A stretch of DNA of 64,000 bases, taken from the NCBI RefSeq assembly GCF_016545825.1, contig NC_052613.1, forward strand, positions 42,638,112 to 42,702,111. The letters are read 5' to 3'. Positions within the stretch are counted from its first letter, which is position 1. Each line of letters starts with the position of its first letter. Shown piece after piece: positions 22,049 through 37,918 of this stretch. The translations under genes were made by a program, and so were the position numbers. This stretch comes from Eucalyptus grandis. Its lineage: Eukaryota; Streptophyta; Magnoliopsida; Myrtales; Myrtaceae. The notes under the pieces are model-generated. The model saw only the letters and a program-made list of their open reading frames with translations. It searched no databases and had not been told where the DNA came from.

Positions 22049-24512
22049 CTTGTCAGTCTTCTTGAGGGACAAGTCAGTGGCAATAAACTGATTAGCCACT
22101 GGCAAACGAAGATGTTCATTTGAAGCTCACTGCACCCACTCCTAATATATAATAAGGAATCAAAAGCGAACACCACAATGCATTTTTTGGAGTTATGTTT
22201 TTTACGGAAATAGTTATCATATGCCACTTTTCTTGATTCATATGCCAAAAATCAAATTTAGCAGGAAAAGAGAGAGCTGTAAATAAGTAGACGAAAGTAA
22301 TGGAGTGAGTGGAGAAAGGGGCAAAAAAATTGTAGAAGCTATATGCTAAAGTCCAATATTTTAAGGCTGGCCTGAATAAAAGAGGAAAGTAAAGTCAAAA
22401 GTTTTGATACTGCCCTGGAAAAACATCCAAGTACAACCATCAAAAGAAACATCCAAGTACAACCAGATATACTTATTGTCTAGCAAAGGAAATTGATCAC
22501 ATCTTGTGACTTCCGTTGGGTGTCATTGTAACTCAAAAATCAAAGTTAAATCTGAATAGGACTTTATGTTATCTCATCACACCAATTCCCTCTGACTCCT
22601 AAACTTCCAAGAGAAAATATCTAGTATCTACATCGTATGCTATTCCAGTTTACTTGAAGAGGACCAGCAGGATTGGTCTGAAGTCTGAACTAGGAAAGAT
22701 ACAAATGTTTTCCATAGAATGCATGCACATCATCAATTTAGAGAGGTAAACACATTATACAAGAAAGTTTGGATACCTTCATATTTGATGCTATGGAGAC
22801 CACATAACTCATTGGAGAGATCTTATCCTGATTGTGCAACAATCGTCTCCCTTACAGCTGCAATCTTCACCAAAAGATTAAATTAGGATCCACACAGAAC
22901 CTCTGACATTCATATTTACTCACACAAGATGAGGTGCTCATACAGGGTGGTTTCAGAATCCTTTAATTCCAATTCAAACTTGAATCACATTCACTCATTC
23001 CATGCCACTGCCATTTATGATCAATTCGACAGATTTAATGTACATTGCAATTTGGAAATGTTATGCCTAATTTTCTAGTCACGTACAAAATGCAAGAATT
23101 TACTCATTCCTTTCTTCTTTTGGTGCAAAAGACAGATTTAAAATACCATTTTACCCATTTCAAAATATATTAGACATGGAAACATGTACACATAGTAGTG
23201 TCTGCAAGTGTGTTTAGTTACTGCTCAACAAATCAATGACAAAGATTAGAGAATTACGATCTCTTTCTTTTAACAGGCCTGTCAAAAACCAACCTTGATG
23301 CTGTTAAAATGTCCAACCCAAAAGTTTAAGCTGGTAAGTGTAAGGAGACCACATGAATATAAGGCCCATATAAACCCAGTAGACATGCGATGTGAGGTAC
23401 TTCAACAGATGCGTTATTCAATAGATGCGTTATTCTCTTTTAACACAAATGAGGTAGTGCTTTCTCATTTGACAAACTAAAAGCAACTATTCTAGTAAGA
23501 AAAGTACCCTCAACAAGCTTCTTGAACTCGTAAGCTTACATTATAATGCATTACCATTTTACGAAAGTCACAATCAAAGATAGAGCTGCAAGGACCAAAA
23601 TTTAGATGACTTCCCTTCCATTGAAGCCCTAATGGATACATCTGCCGGTTCTACCTGTATTCAGAGTCATCCAATAAATTTTTTCTCCACATTTTGTAGA
23701 ACTTTTGCCATGATGGAAACATCATCACATTTGTGACAGCTATTAAAGGACAGAGGGATGTTTAAGAAGCACAAGTGTCATCAAAAGGTTGATTTCTTGC
23801 AACTGTTAGAGGCTATTATTTATTTAATTAATACAATTGATAATGTGAATGTCCCCTAAGAGACTTGCTCTGACAACATTTGATAGAAGTTGTATCTAGC
23901 AAAGTATAGAAGAAGCTCGAATGCATGTACCCTCAAGTTCCCAATTACGAAAATGCTGCAATGCGGAGCATCAGGATTCTTGGCTAGCATTGTCGCTGTA
24001 ATATAAAGTCCATACACCAGTCAATTACCTCCTTAGCTAATGTATAACGTAGAAATGAGTAAATACACGCAAGGGCCACAGGTAGTATCCTGAACTTATC
24101 ATATTTGCAACTCATAGTCCTAAATAGGTATTTTGGATCCATACCTCGTCATAAATCCACTCGCAAACGCCAGACTGGTGCAAGATGTCAATATATTTAA
24201 AGAGCAATCCCATGATATCTTGCGTGTGCTCTGCTTTTTGGTGCAATTATACATGATTAGAATTTCAAGCCTCATAATCTGGGCTTTCTTACACGACCAA
24301 GTTTCTGCCAAAGGGAATAAGCAAAGCCCTAAGTTGGTGAGAATGGTTTTTCGCAAACGACCTGAAAGAAAAACAGAGAAATGCCCAGAGGCAAGAATAG
24401 CCAGAACAGAACAACATACCGTGACCAACATCAGTCATCTCAATAACAACATTAAAGAAAGGAATATTTGAATCCACAACGCTTTCATAAGCAGACAAAC
24501 TAGTGGCCCATC
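22049..24512 (-). pseudogene. Insulin-degrading-enzyme-like gene remnant, right arm
   Basis: Reading the minus strand inward from the right arm, the exons are 24,512-24,420 (GWATSLSAYES, SNIPFFNVVIEMTDVGH, frame intact here), 24,230-24,145 (MGLLFKYIDILHQSG, CEWIYDE), 22,864-22,777 (IAAVRET, then after a frame slip NQDKISPMSYVVSIASNMK) and about 22,128-22,049 (NEHLRLPVANQFIATDLSLK). These follow the M16 peptidase order from the middle of the protein. They cover part of the segment missing in the left copy. Everything C-terminal is absent and replaced by ALF4-like sequence. An extra exon-like piece at about 24,005-23,942 (MLAKNPDAPHCSIFVIGNLR) is not recognised. Confidence 0.8.
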
Positions 24513-25921
24513 CTGCAAAGTCATTTGCATCAGAACTGATCATAAACCCTTCAGAAAAGAGACTTGATCAAAGTAGCTGAAAACTAGCAGAGAAATCCAA
24601 CCGGTACATTCGAAAGAAGAATAAAAGGAAAAGGGAAGACACAGGCGCAGAAACGGCTCAAGTCGGAACTTCAGCATCGACCATAGCTTCCACATGGTTC
24701 CTCTGAGGTCGTGCAGTTAAATACGCACATATGAAAAAATAAGTCCATGTATTAACAGTTGATAGAATGAGTACCCATAAGTTTCCCTCAATACGGATCA
24801 AACGTTCGAAATTTCTCTAGTTCTTTCAATCAGATATATGCACATAATGAAACTACATCAGTCGAGAGCCGATTAGTGACAGCGAATCAACAGGCCAGAG
24901 CTGCCCAGACTCTCAAAATAGGGAATTGCACATCAACCTTGATAGTCATCCACAGTCAGGCTCCGCGATCCAAGTCGAAGAGACGTTAAAAAACAAACAA
25001 CCCGAAACAGAAAAAATCGTCAGTGCAAGCCGACGCACGCAACGAAGCGGCGGATTGGAACTACTAAAGACTAAACGCAAATCAGCAATTCCAATCGTGA
25101 ACGTCACAACAGACGACAAAGCCCGGAAAAGACAAACCCCGAAGCACGGCATCTCCAGTCCCGGCCGACCCCAAAATCCCCGAGCCACCGGAGCCCGGGC
25201 AAAAACCGCACTCAACGACACGGGAGGGAGAAAACCACGAGAAACGAAGGAGAAACCGTACGGACCGTGAGAAACGGCGGACCCATTTGGCGATCTGCAG
25301 TACTCGAAGAAGCTCCCCGGCCGGCCGCACTCCACGCCGCCCTCCACGACCACCGACTCCCCCCTTCCGCCGACGCAGCCGCCGCTCGCCTCGTTGCGAT
25401 GATTGGCCGCCATCTCCGATCGAAGCTCCTTCCCTTCAAGTGTTCATCACCAAATCGCCGGCGTCTCCGATTTCTACGAGCTTCGAATCAGCGGAGTGAA
25501 GATGATGACGGACGACCGACCAGGACGGACCAGCTCCGAGCAGAGCGGAAAGCAAGTCGTCGACCGAAGATTAGACGAGAGGGCGGAGGCGGATGCGCTG
25601 AGAACGAAACAGAGGAAGTGCAGCTCGTTCTCTGTCTGCTCTTCCACGAGGAGAGAGAGAAAATCCAAAATATTTAAGTGAAGAGAGAGAAATTTTAAGC
25701 GGGAGTCGTCCTTTCTTCTGCCAGTCCAGCCGAGCCGAGCCGAGCCACCAGCCGAGTTATTCGGGAGAGAGTGAAAAGAGAGAAGAGAGAGGAGAGAGAA
25801 AGAAGCGCAGAAGATGGAGAGAAGAGAGAGCAGACGTGGCGGGCCCCGAGGACAGGTGTCGACGCGTGAATCGTTCAGAGCACGAATGACGTGGCACTGT
25901 TAGGGTACCCAATATTTTCTC
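24082..25921 (-). repeat. Right terminal inverted repeat of the Pack-MULE
   Basis: The repeat is 1,840 bases, the reverse complement of the left arm. It retains the uninterrupted versions of both places where the left arm has lost a base. A possible first exon opens at 25,413 (MAANHRNEASGG, then GRPGSFFEYCRSPNG). The product of that exon is not recognised and does not look like the peptidase N-terminus, so it may be a third captured source. Confidence 0.9.
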
Positions 25922-25930
25922 GGGCCAACT
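25922..25930 (+). repeat. 9-bp target site duplication of the Pack-MULE, right copy
   Basis: GGGCCAACT is identical to 14,172-14,180 and directly abuts the right tip of the element. Confidence 0.92.
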
Positions 25931-26822
25931 AGCCTATGCGAAGAGTTCCGATTGGTTGCGGAGGAGAAATATTATCTGAAGACATTTTTTGGGATTTATT
26001 TACATTGAAATCCCATGGTTTTCGCACTCGTAAATGTAATCGTGTTAATTGGCGAAATCAATTATGCACTTTAGACAGCCCTCCAATATTTTTAAAAATT
26101 AACTTTTGATGTAAGTTTTTAATTCTTAGCCAGAAGTTCTAGAAAATGCATAAGGAGCATGCGCGGCAATGCACGACTTAAGGAAATTTCGGCAAGGCCG
26201 AGGAAAAGAGAAGTGTGGCTGAACTACCTACAAGGCCTGGGCTCAAATGGGCAAACTTTAAGAATTCAATAAATTAAGAGCCCAATTTGAAAGAAATTCA
26301 CAGAATCGCCCGGGTTTATGCTTAATGCAAACACACAATTTTCAAACAAAATTATCTCTAATTTCTTAATGCAGAAGAATGTAGTGAATAATGAGAATGC
26401 AACATCGGTGTTATTGTTTTGGGGTTCAACTTTTTTATATATAGAGAGATGGAGGGAGGGGGGGAGGGAGTAACCAAACACCATAATGAGCTAGTGAAGA
26501 AGTTCTTGTGAAAATGTATGTAGAGAAGATAACATGACCACGACCAACATGCATTGTCAAGCATTCAAGAGAACATTCATGGTTATGGAGGATTTACATA
26601 TATTTGAGTAGAAATTAGTCCCGTTGAAACTTTGAAAATAATAACATGTACATGTCCAATTCCATAGCATATGCACTAGCCTTATTTTGTAGTTATATAG
26701 ACTCATATGTCAAATGAGGCAAAAATTTTATCCGTATGGTATGTTGAATTTGCTACAAATTAAAGAGATTATCTTCTAGACTATGATCATTTCATAAATC
26801 CTCAACAGTATGGATAAACATT
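25931..26822. other. Intergenic DNA, probable displaced upstream region of the fibrillin gene
   Basis: Before the Pack-MULE insertion this sequence would have been contiguous with 14,171 and hence with the fibrillin promoter. No gene is recognised. A purine-rich GGAGGGAGGG stretch lies near 26,450-26,472. Confidence 0.4.
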
Positions 26823-29800
26823 GTCGCGACCTAAATTTCGGGTGCACTGTTTAAGTTTGGGCTAATTGACTACTAAGTATTTAAACTTAGCTCGGACTCT
26901 CCTAAACTCATATCAATTCGCGACTTGATTTAAATATTTAACATGCAAATGATTAATATCTATGAGTCGTCACTAATCGATTTATGGTAGGTCGATTAGA
27001 CACCTAAGTAAAATAATAGGAGAATTATTTTACTCCTACAAACCGAGACTAAGGATACGGAAACTTGGTTACACTAGATTTCTTTAATGCCTTTTGATAT
27101 CATTTTGTTTTTAATTTTCAAAAATATTTTTTGCGGAGGCAACTTGGATTTATTTTAAGCTAAATTACTATTATGCAATGGAATGATCACCGTATGCTCA
27201 ATCATTATTAAACATTGAATAAAATAAATTGCACTAAATGAATTTCAAACACTAAATCAAGTATTTTTTCTTATTTAATATGCAAATGATTAATATCTAG
27301 AAGTCGCCACTATTAACACCTAAATTTTGGTGACATGTTTATTCATTTATCACATTAAAAAAATTAGGGATTAATTTTAACCCTTAAAAAATATTAGTTA
27401 ATTAATTAATTGCATATCATATAGTTTTAGGTGCATTTATTTTAATTTGCATTTACATTTGGTCGGTGATAGATGGGTTTGATTTGGTGATTCTGAGCTT
27501 TAAATTGATAGGTCAGATTAAGTCTACGAAGAGAGCAATTTAGCTCAAGCCTGTATTTGAAAAATCCTATTGTAATTTTTGAAAAGTCAATAATATTCAT
27601 TCTTGCAAAGGAAATCTAGAAGAGGTGTAGAAAATAAAAAGTGATATTACGTGCAAAAAAAATCTTCGTGGATATTGATTTGAAAAGAAATTAAAATCCT
27701 AATCTTTAGCCTATAAATAAGTTACTCGTGTAGGGTTTTAGGGGTGCCACAGACATTGAATATACGGCTGAAGGAGGCTTCTTCTCGGATTTTCTAAGGT
27801 TTTTCTTCGGATCATTCGGCAAAAGAGGCTTCCTTTCGTTCTTTGAAAAAAATCACACAAAAAACAAAGGAAAAAGCTTTGGAGGAAAGGCTGGTTTTGC
27901 TGAAAAGGTTCTGCAGAAAAATGAAAGAGCAGAGAAGAGTCAGCAGAGAGAGACGTGGGAAGCGACGTGCAGCAGAATGAAAAAAAAGGGAAAAAACAAA
28001 ACAGAGGAAGAAGAAGACCGGCGCTCCCTGCTGCCCGATCCCCTAACCGGCGCACCAGCAGCCAGGCCACCGTTGCACCGGCCACCTTGCCGCGTCACCG
28101 CTCCCGCACCGCACCGCCGCTCCGCTTCCGCCGCGTCCCGCCTCGCCGTCGCTGTTCCCGTGCCCTCTGCCGGAGTCTCTGCTCCGCCTCCGACTCGGCA
28201 CCACCACCGCTCCGATGCTTCCTCGAGCACAGCCCGGCAGCAGCTCACCCGAGCTAATCGCGCCCGAGCCGACCACCTGAGTCTCCCTCGCTGCGACACC
28301 AGTAGCCGTCGGCCTAGATCTGCCCACGACCCAGCGCTCGGTGTCCCTGCTCCAGCTGCGACCGACGCCACCAGGGCCCGACGCCGCGCCTCAGCAACTC
28401 GCGACCCAGCGACCTCCGCGCCCCTGCTGCTCCTTAACGCTCTGCCCGTCGACTGCCGATCTCACCGCGTCGCCCCTGCGCGCCGCTCGAACCCCCTCCT
28501 CCGTCCGACGATTCTGTAGCAGCTCTGTGCCTGCTGCTGCGGCACCACCGACCGCTACGCCCCTCACCGTCGCCGCCCGCCAGCCCTCGCCGGAGCTTCG
28601 ACGCCGATCAGCAACCGCCCGGTGCCGGCTACCGTCGCTGCTCCCCTTTCCAAACTCCTATTAGGTAGTTTTTATTTTTATTTCTATTTTTATTTTCATT
28701 TATTCTGTTTTACTTTTTTTGTTTATATTTTTTAAGTTTAGTTATTTAAATTGAATATTGGATGTCAAAACTCATGAATCTTGAAGGCTGCAAGGGTTTT
28801 GTTCAAAATTATTGTAATTATTAATTTGATCCGTAAGATATCGGATCATTTTTTTAATTATATTAATTTTTAAGTATTTTTATAGTATTTTAATTGTTAA
28901 GCCATTATAGTTATTAATTTGATACATAAGACTTCGGATCAGATTTTTTAATTATTTTGAAATGTTTAGGTTAATAGTAATTGTTAATTTAACCAGTGAG
29001 ACAACATATTTTTTTTATTATTTTAATCATTTATTTGGTGGATATCTTGATTATTTAGATGTAATTGCTTGTCTTGGGAAAAACACTAAAAAAACATAAA
29101 AATCAAAAAATCAAATCTTGCAATAGAGTATGTTGGTTTTGTAAATCAAGATTGCATTTGTAGGATTGCATTTTTATATGATTTTTAGAATAAATTAGGA
29201 TTGATTTTGTTTTTTTAGATAAGACTCTTAAATAATGTTTGCACATTTAGATAATCTCATTTTTCTTAAACAATAGTTTTATAAGATAGGATAGGGTTTA
29301 AGTCAAATTAATCTCTAAAATAAATTAGAAAATTATTTATTTTAGATAACTTAATTAGGGTTTTTATAAATTCCGAATTTCAATAAAAATACAAAAATAT
29401 TAGGTGCATAGTTTGCATAATAGATTCATTTAATTAGAATTTATTTGTTAGTAAAATTAGGTTATGTAGTTAGAATGCATGTTTTAATTTTGAGATAAAA
29501 GAAAATCCAAAAAAATGTTTGCTTTAATGTGTAGAATTCATTTGGTGCAATTTATTTATTCAATGTTTATTAACGATTGAGTATCCGTGTGATCATCCCA
29601 TTGCAAGATAATAATTTAGGTTAAAATAAATCCAAGCGCTTGCAAAAACATTTAAAAAAAAAAATGGTACTGAAAGAACATTAGAGGAATCTAATGTAAT
29701 CCAAGTTCTTGTACCTTTAACCTTTGGTTCGTAGGAGTAAAATAATTATCCCATTATTTTACTTGTGTCTAATCGATCTACCATAAATCGATTAGTGGCG

Positions 29801-29945
29801 ACTCTTAGATAATAATTTTTTGCATACTAGATTTTTGAACCTAAGTCGCGAATTAGTATTTAGAGTTTGGGAGAGCTCGAGTTAGTTTAGGCTAGTAGTT
29901 CATTAGTCTAATTTTAGGTGATGCATTCGAAATTTAGGTCGCGAT
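26823..29945 (+). mobile_element. AT-rich TIR element with GC-rich core, full copy
   Basis: The left end (26,823, tgtcgcgacctaaattt) and right end (aaatttaggtcgcgatg at about 29,929-29,945) are inverted repeats. They extend inward some 400-470 bases with moderate divergence, for example taatcgatttatggtagg on the left against its complement near 29,780. The interior has a TATA-like cctataaataag (27,709), then a GC-rich block (28,020-28,660) of Pro/Ala/Arg-coding composition in all frames, then a 900-base AT-rich tract. No transposase or retroviral-type domain is recognised. It could be a fold-back or MULE-like non-autonomous element; the classification is open. Confidence 0.55.
28020..28660. 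other. GC-rich core of the TIR element
   Basis: Long open frames occur on both strands simply because the sequence is GC-rich and stop-poor. None shows a recognisable domain. I do not call a gene here. Confidence 0.5.
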
Positions 29946-29947
29946 GA

Positions 29948-31321
29948 CCATTAATCGATTTATGGTTGGTCGATTAGACACCTAAGTAAAATAATGGTAT
30001 TTTACTCCTACAAACCAAAACTAAGCGTACGGAAACTTGGGCTTCACTTGATTTCTTAACGCCATTTCTGTCATTACCGTTTTTTTAATTTTCAAAAATA
30101 TTTTTGCAGAAATTGATTTATTTTAAGTTAAATTACTATCATGCAATGGAGTGATTACATAGATGTTCAATCATTATTAAAAATTGAATAAAATAAATTG
30201 CAAAATGAATTCTAGACACTAAAGCAAGTATTTTTTTCTTTTAACTAGAACTTTATCATAAATCATGCATTTAAACTATATGACATAATTTTACTAACAA
30301 GCTATTTCTAATTGACATGCACCTAATATTTTTGTATTTTTCTTATTAAAAATCGGAATTAATAAAAATCTTAATTAAAATATCTTAAATGAATAATTTT
30401 CTAATATGTTTTAGGATTAATTTGATTTAAACCATATCCTATCTTAGAAAACCATTTTTTAAAGAAAATGAGATTATCTAAATGTGCAAACATTATTTAA
30501 GAGCCTTATTTAAAAAAATTCAATCCTAATTTATTCCAAAATTATCTAAAAGTGCAATCCTAAAAATGCAATCCTAATTTACTAAAACACTCGATGTAAG
30601 ATTTGATTTTTGATTTTTATGTTTTTTTTAGTGTTTTTCCAAGATAAACAACTATATCTAAACAATTCTTACATTTTACCAAAAAAAAAAAAACAACTAT
30701 ATTTAAACAATCAAGATATTTATCAAATAAATGATTAAAATAATCGAAAATAACTTGTTGTCTTACGGGTCAAATTAACAATTACTCTAACCCTAAACAT
30801 CATGATAAAAGGTTTAAAATAATTAAAAATTTGATTCAAAATCTTATGGATTAAATTAATAATTGTAATGATTTAACAATTAAAATACTATTAAAATGCA
30901 TAAAAATTAATATAATTAAAAAAAAAATGATCCGACGTCTCACGTATCAAATTAATAATTACCATAATTTTGGACAAAACCCTTATGGTTAATGCCTACA
31001 TAAATATTGACATCCAATGTTACAATTTAGATAACTAAACTTTAAAATAATAAGATAAAATAACATAAAATAAGTGACAAATAAAAATTAAAAATTAAAA
31101 ATTAAAAATAAGCTACCTAAGGGGGAGGGCGGGAAGGATAGAGACGCAGCCTACGGGGATCGGATGTGGACCGAGCCGCCTGCGCAGCTGGTACGGTGCG
31201 GCGTCGCCGAGGGAGGGCTCCGTGCGGTGGCGAGAGGCGACGGGTGTTGGCGAGGCTGCAGCGAAGCGATGGAGGCGGAGATGCTGGTGCGGTGGCGTCG
31301 GTCTCCGGGCGGTAGTGCAGG
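29948..31321 (-). mobile_element. Second, truncated copy of the TIR element in inverted orientation
   Basis: Read on the minus strand, this runs from a GC-rich core fragment (31,321-31,120) through an AT-rich tract matching 28,670-29,600 (for example the 'gacatccaat' region at 31,010 against 28,760) and ends in the TIR words at 29,948-30,050. It is tail-to-tail with the full copy. Its outer about 190 bases of TIR are missing at the junction, and its other end is cut at 31,322 by an LTR. Confidence 0.55.
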
Positions 31322-31758
31322 GTGTTGGGAATAACGGATCCCCGAAAATCGGATTCGACACTAAATCGAACCCCTAAAGCAATGCGGAAGACAAGCCCGG
31401 GAAAAACACGTATCACCGATCCTAAAATACACCACGGATTTGAGCGTACCTTGTTAACCACAGATTAGACACCGATGCCGATAAGAGGAAGAGAATCTGG
31501 CCCTGTTCGATCCGATGACGCCTTGAAGGGAAAGAAAAAGTTGCCGGAGCCTTACTATTTTTCCTTTTATTTGAGAGAGAGAGAGAGAGCATTGGAAAGG
31601 GAGGGAGACGTACGTACGTTTGGTTTCCAAAAGGTGCGTTCTCCCTCTCTCTCTTTCCTTTTATACATCCCTCCATCCACGGGCCATAATTCTCAGGCCG
31701 GGCTTTAGGCCCAACATGGGCGGACGGGGCCTTAAGCCCATCACTAATAAAACCATCA
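31322..31758 (-). mobile_element. Probable Copia-type LTR (minus orientation)
   Basis: On the minus strand the sequence opens TGATGG right after a polypurine-like GAGTGGGAGA, contains a TATAAAAGG box (near 31,655-31,663), and ends CCCAACA at 31,322. The ending and the GTGGGAG lead-in are typical of plant Ty1-copia elements. The sequence further into the element (31,759-32,798) would be the 3' internal part and runs into the assembly gap. No reverse transcriptase or integrase motif is visible. A (GA)n run lies near 31,570. Confidence 0.45.
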
Positions 31759-32798
31759 TCTCCCACTCGCATATGGTGGGCCGAACATGATTCTCTTTAC
31801 CTCTCTTCAACATTCATACCGGTGAATAATCCGTGCGACCAGCATACTTTGAAAGCTTGTTGTTATACATATGTTAGGAATATATAGCAGCTCATATTGG
31901 GCGTCACACTCGAGTAGATTTAGTATGCGACTGCTGATCAATCGATCACATTTATATCTCTCTTAATCTCTTTTAAACAATGATATATATTGTATTCGCA
32001 ATTATAATTATCACAAAGACAGTCATAATTGGTCGACCAGTGAATACAAAACTATAATGTGATTCCTCAAAATCGATCTTCCTCTTTCCTTCAAACTCTA
32101 AATTTCAGTTCAGCTTGCTTTTCTAGAAATGTCCAATTAGATCGAATCAACTCATGACTATTGGCAACATCCTAAGATAGAAATACTAAATAAAAACCTT
32201 GAGAATAAGTAAAAGTCATGGGGGCACTAAAATTGAGGAATTCTTTTCCTCAAGAGTCTCACACGTAAAGTTGAAATCAAACTTTTTGCCACTCTTATTG
32301 GTCGGCTTATGCATACGTAGTATGAAATACGTATTACGGTATTAACTCATTTCCCATGGAGCGTATGTCTACACATTTCAATACCGTATAGATGATAGTT
32401 CAGACATACCCAATGTCTAACTTGAGTTCACATATCTACTCATTTACAAAATTCATCAGAACTCACATCTGGCATCTTAGATAGATAAAGTAAAATATGT
32501 GGGGTATTTTACTTTCGGACATAGTAAGTATTATGTCATCATCTTAACACTTAGTTAAGGCGACATACGTATTTTAAGCTTGAGCTCTCGATTATCACCT
32601 AAATAATAAGTTTAAAAACAGTCTCATCTTTATTTATCACACAGTAAATAGAGGCGATTACCCGTGTGAGTGGGCTAATCTTTTATCTGTCCGACATATT
32701 TTCTCAACTTAAAATAATGCACTGAGCATTAAGATGCATAAAGATCAAACAAAGATTCATAGGCATTAATAATGAAACAACACTAGTTCATAAATGTG
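31759..32798. other. AT-rich sequence adjoining the LTR, possible retroelement interior
   Basis: No open frame of note is present. By position this would be the 3' internal region of the Copia-like element. Nothing coding supports that, so it is inference from adjacency. Confidence 0.3.
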
Positions 32799-32898
32799 NN
32801 NNNNNNNNNNNNNNNNNNNNNNNNNNNNNNNNNNNNNNNNNNNNNNNNNNNNNNNNNNNNNNNNNNNNNNNNNNNNNNNNNNNNNNNNNNNNNNNNNN
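32799..32898. other. Assembly gap (100 N)
   Basis: There are exactly 100 unknown bases, the usual placeholder for a gap of unknown size. It lies next to repeat sequence. Confidence 0.98.
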
Positions 32899-36665
<3,767 letters not shown>

Positions 36666-36667
36666 AG

Positions 36668-37918
36668 CAATAGAGGCTGCTCAGAACACTTTGTGACAGG
36701 TTCTGAGTTTTGTGGATGTATTTTCTTCATGTGGAAGAGGAGCTAAACATCACCTGAATTCTCAGGATAGAACCTCACTGTTCGTGAATGGATCTGATCA
36801 GATTTTTGCAGCTTATTTCCTAGCTGAAGAAGCGTGCTTGTATTGAACTTCCAACTAATTTGAATCACACATTGGAAATCTATGAATAGTTGGCATCATC
36901 AAACGGCGTTTCAACAGATACCGGAATCTCTGAGAACAATGTTACAGATTGCATTCAAACAGGTTTCCACTTGCACTTTACCCTTTGGGTTTTTCAGCAA
37001 TATCTGGTCTACAGCCTCATGGAAAGGCTTTCAATTGTCCAGACGACTGAATGAAACAAACAAAAGATTTTGCATTCAGGGGGCACAGAATGCAATGTAG
37101 AAGATGAACTCGAACAAACAAAATATGGTGCTCTTTTTTAGCCTCTATTGTAACCTGAAGTAAACATGACATCGGGTCACGATTTCATTGTAAAACTTAT
37201 AGAAGGTCAATCGCAGAAGCTAATAACAGTTCAGATGACCAATGGACCCTAGGGTAACTGTACTCCATAAGTAAATACATTTGACAAGTACATGCATTCC
37301 AATTTCAGCAGTAGTCCATGGCTCACTTACAGAAGCTGCAAATCCAAGATACAGAGTTACTGGATGAATCGAGCCTTTGGAAAAACTAGGAAGGAACTCG
37401 CCCAGTAAAAGCTCGGTCCAAGTAATTGCAGGTCAACCAGACCTTACGTCCGAAAATCTTACAGATAATATAGAGAAACCAATCGTACGAATTGGAAACC
37501 AATTTATTTACTAATTAAACCAGTGCAACTCGAAAATGGAAGTTTAACCTATGCCTGAAAATACTCACCCTGAAACTGACCAAGGCATTCTAAAATGTCA
37601 GCTCTAGGCACACGGATATCTCACTTAACAAATCCGGGGCTTCACACCTTATGCACTCTCACCTTAGGATAGAACTGCCGACATTTGTCTCGTCGGTCGC
37701 AGTGCCCGTCACAAAAAATCCTTAGACGGACTTTATGCAGTTCTTGGTGAAGAACCAGGTTGAACCAGGTTGTCTGCTTATGACCCAAAAAAAAAAGGTT
37801 GTCTGCAGGATTTTTCAGTGTTTTTATTGTCAATTATGCATAGTCTGTGGATTAATATAGGTCAACAAAGTAAATGCACGTCTATAGTTGGCTTCAAGAT
37901 CTAGCAGGTACTTACGTT
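36668..37918. other. Intergenic spacer
   Basis: No gene is recognised. The first part may be the former 3' UTR of the reductase pseudogene. Confidence 0.4.

Larger units (their letters stand above)
14181..25921. mobile_element. Pack-MULE (non-autonomous Mutator-like element) with 1.83-kb TIRs
   Basis: The element is 11,741 bp with near-identical inverted arms (14,181-16,011 and 24,082-25,921). It is bounded by the perfect 9-bp duplication GGGCCAACT. Its tips begin GAGAAAATATTGGG. No transposase was found, so it would need one supplied in trans. Its cargo includes exons of an insulin-degrading-enzyme-like peptidase on both strands, ALF4-like exons, and a small MGKYVE-type gene. Capture of host gene pieces defines a Pack-MULE. 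The arms are unusually long and themselves contain peptidase exons. High arm identity points to a fairly recent origin. Confidence 0.9.

Noticed and set aside
27955..28664. Several overlapping 100-180 residue ORFs on both strands
   Set aside because: They are open only because the transposon core is GC-rich. All frames are Pro/Ala/Arg-rich with no domain.
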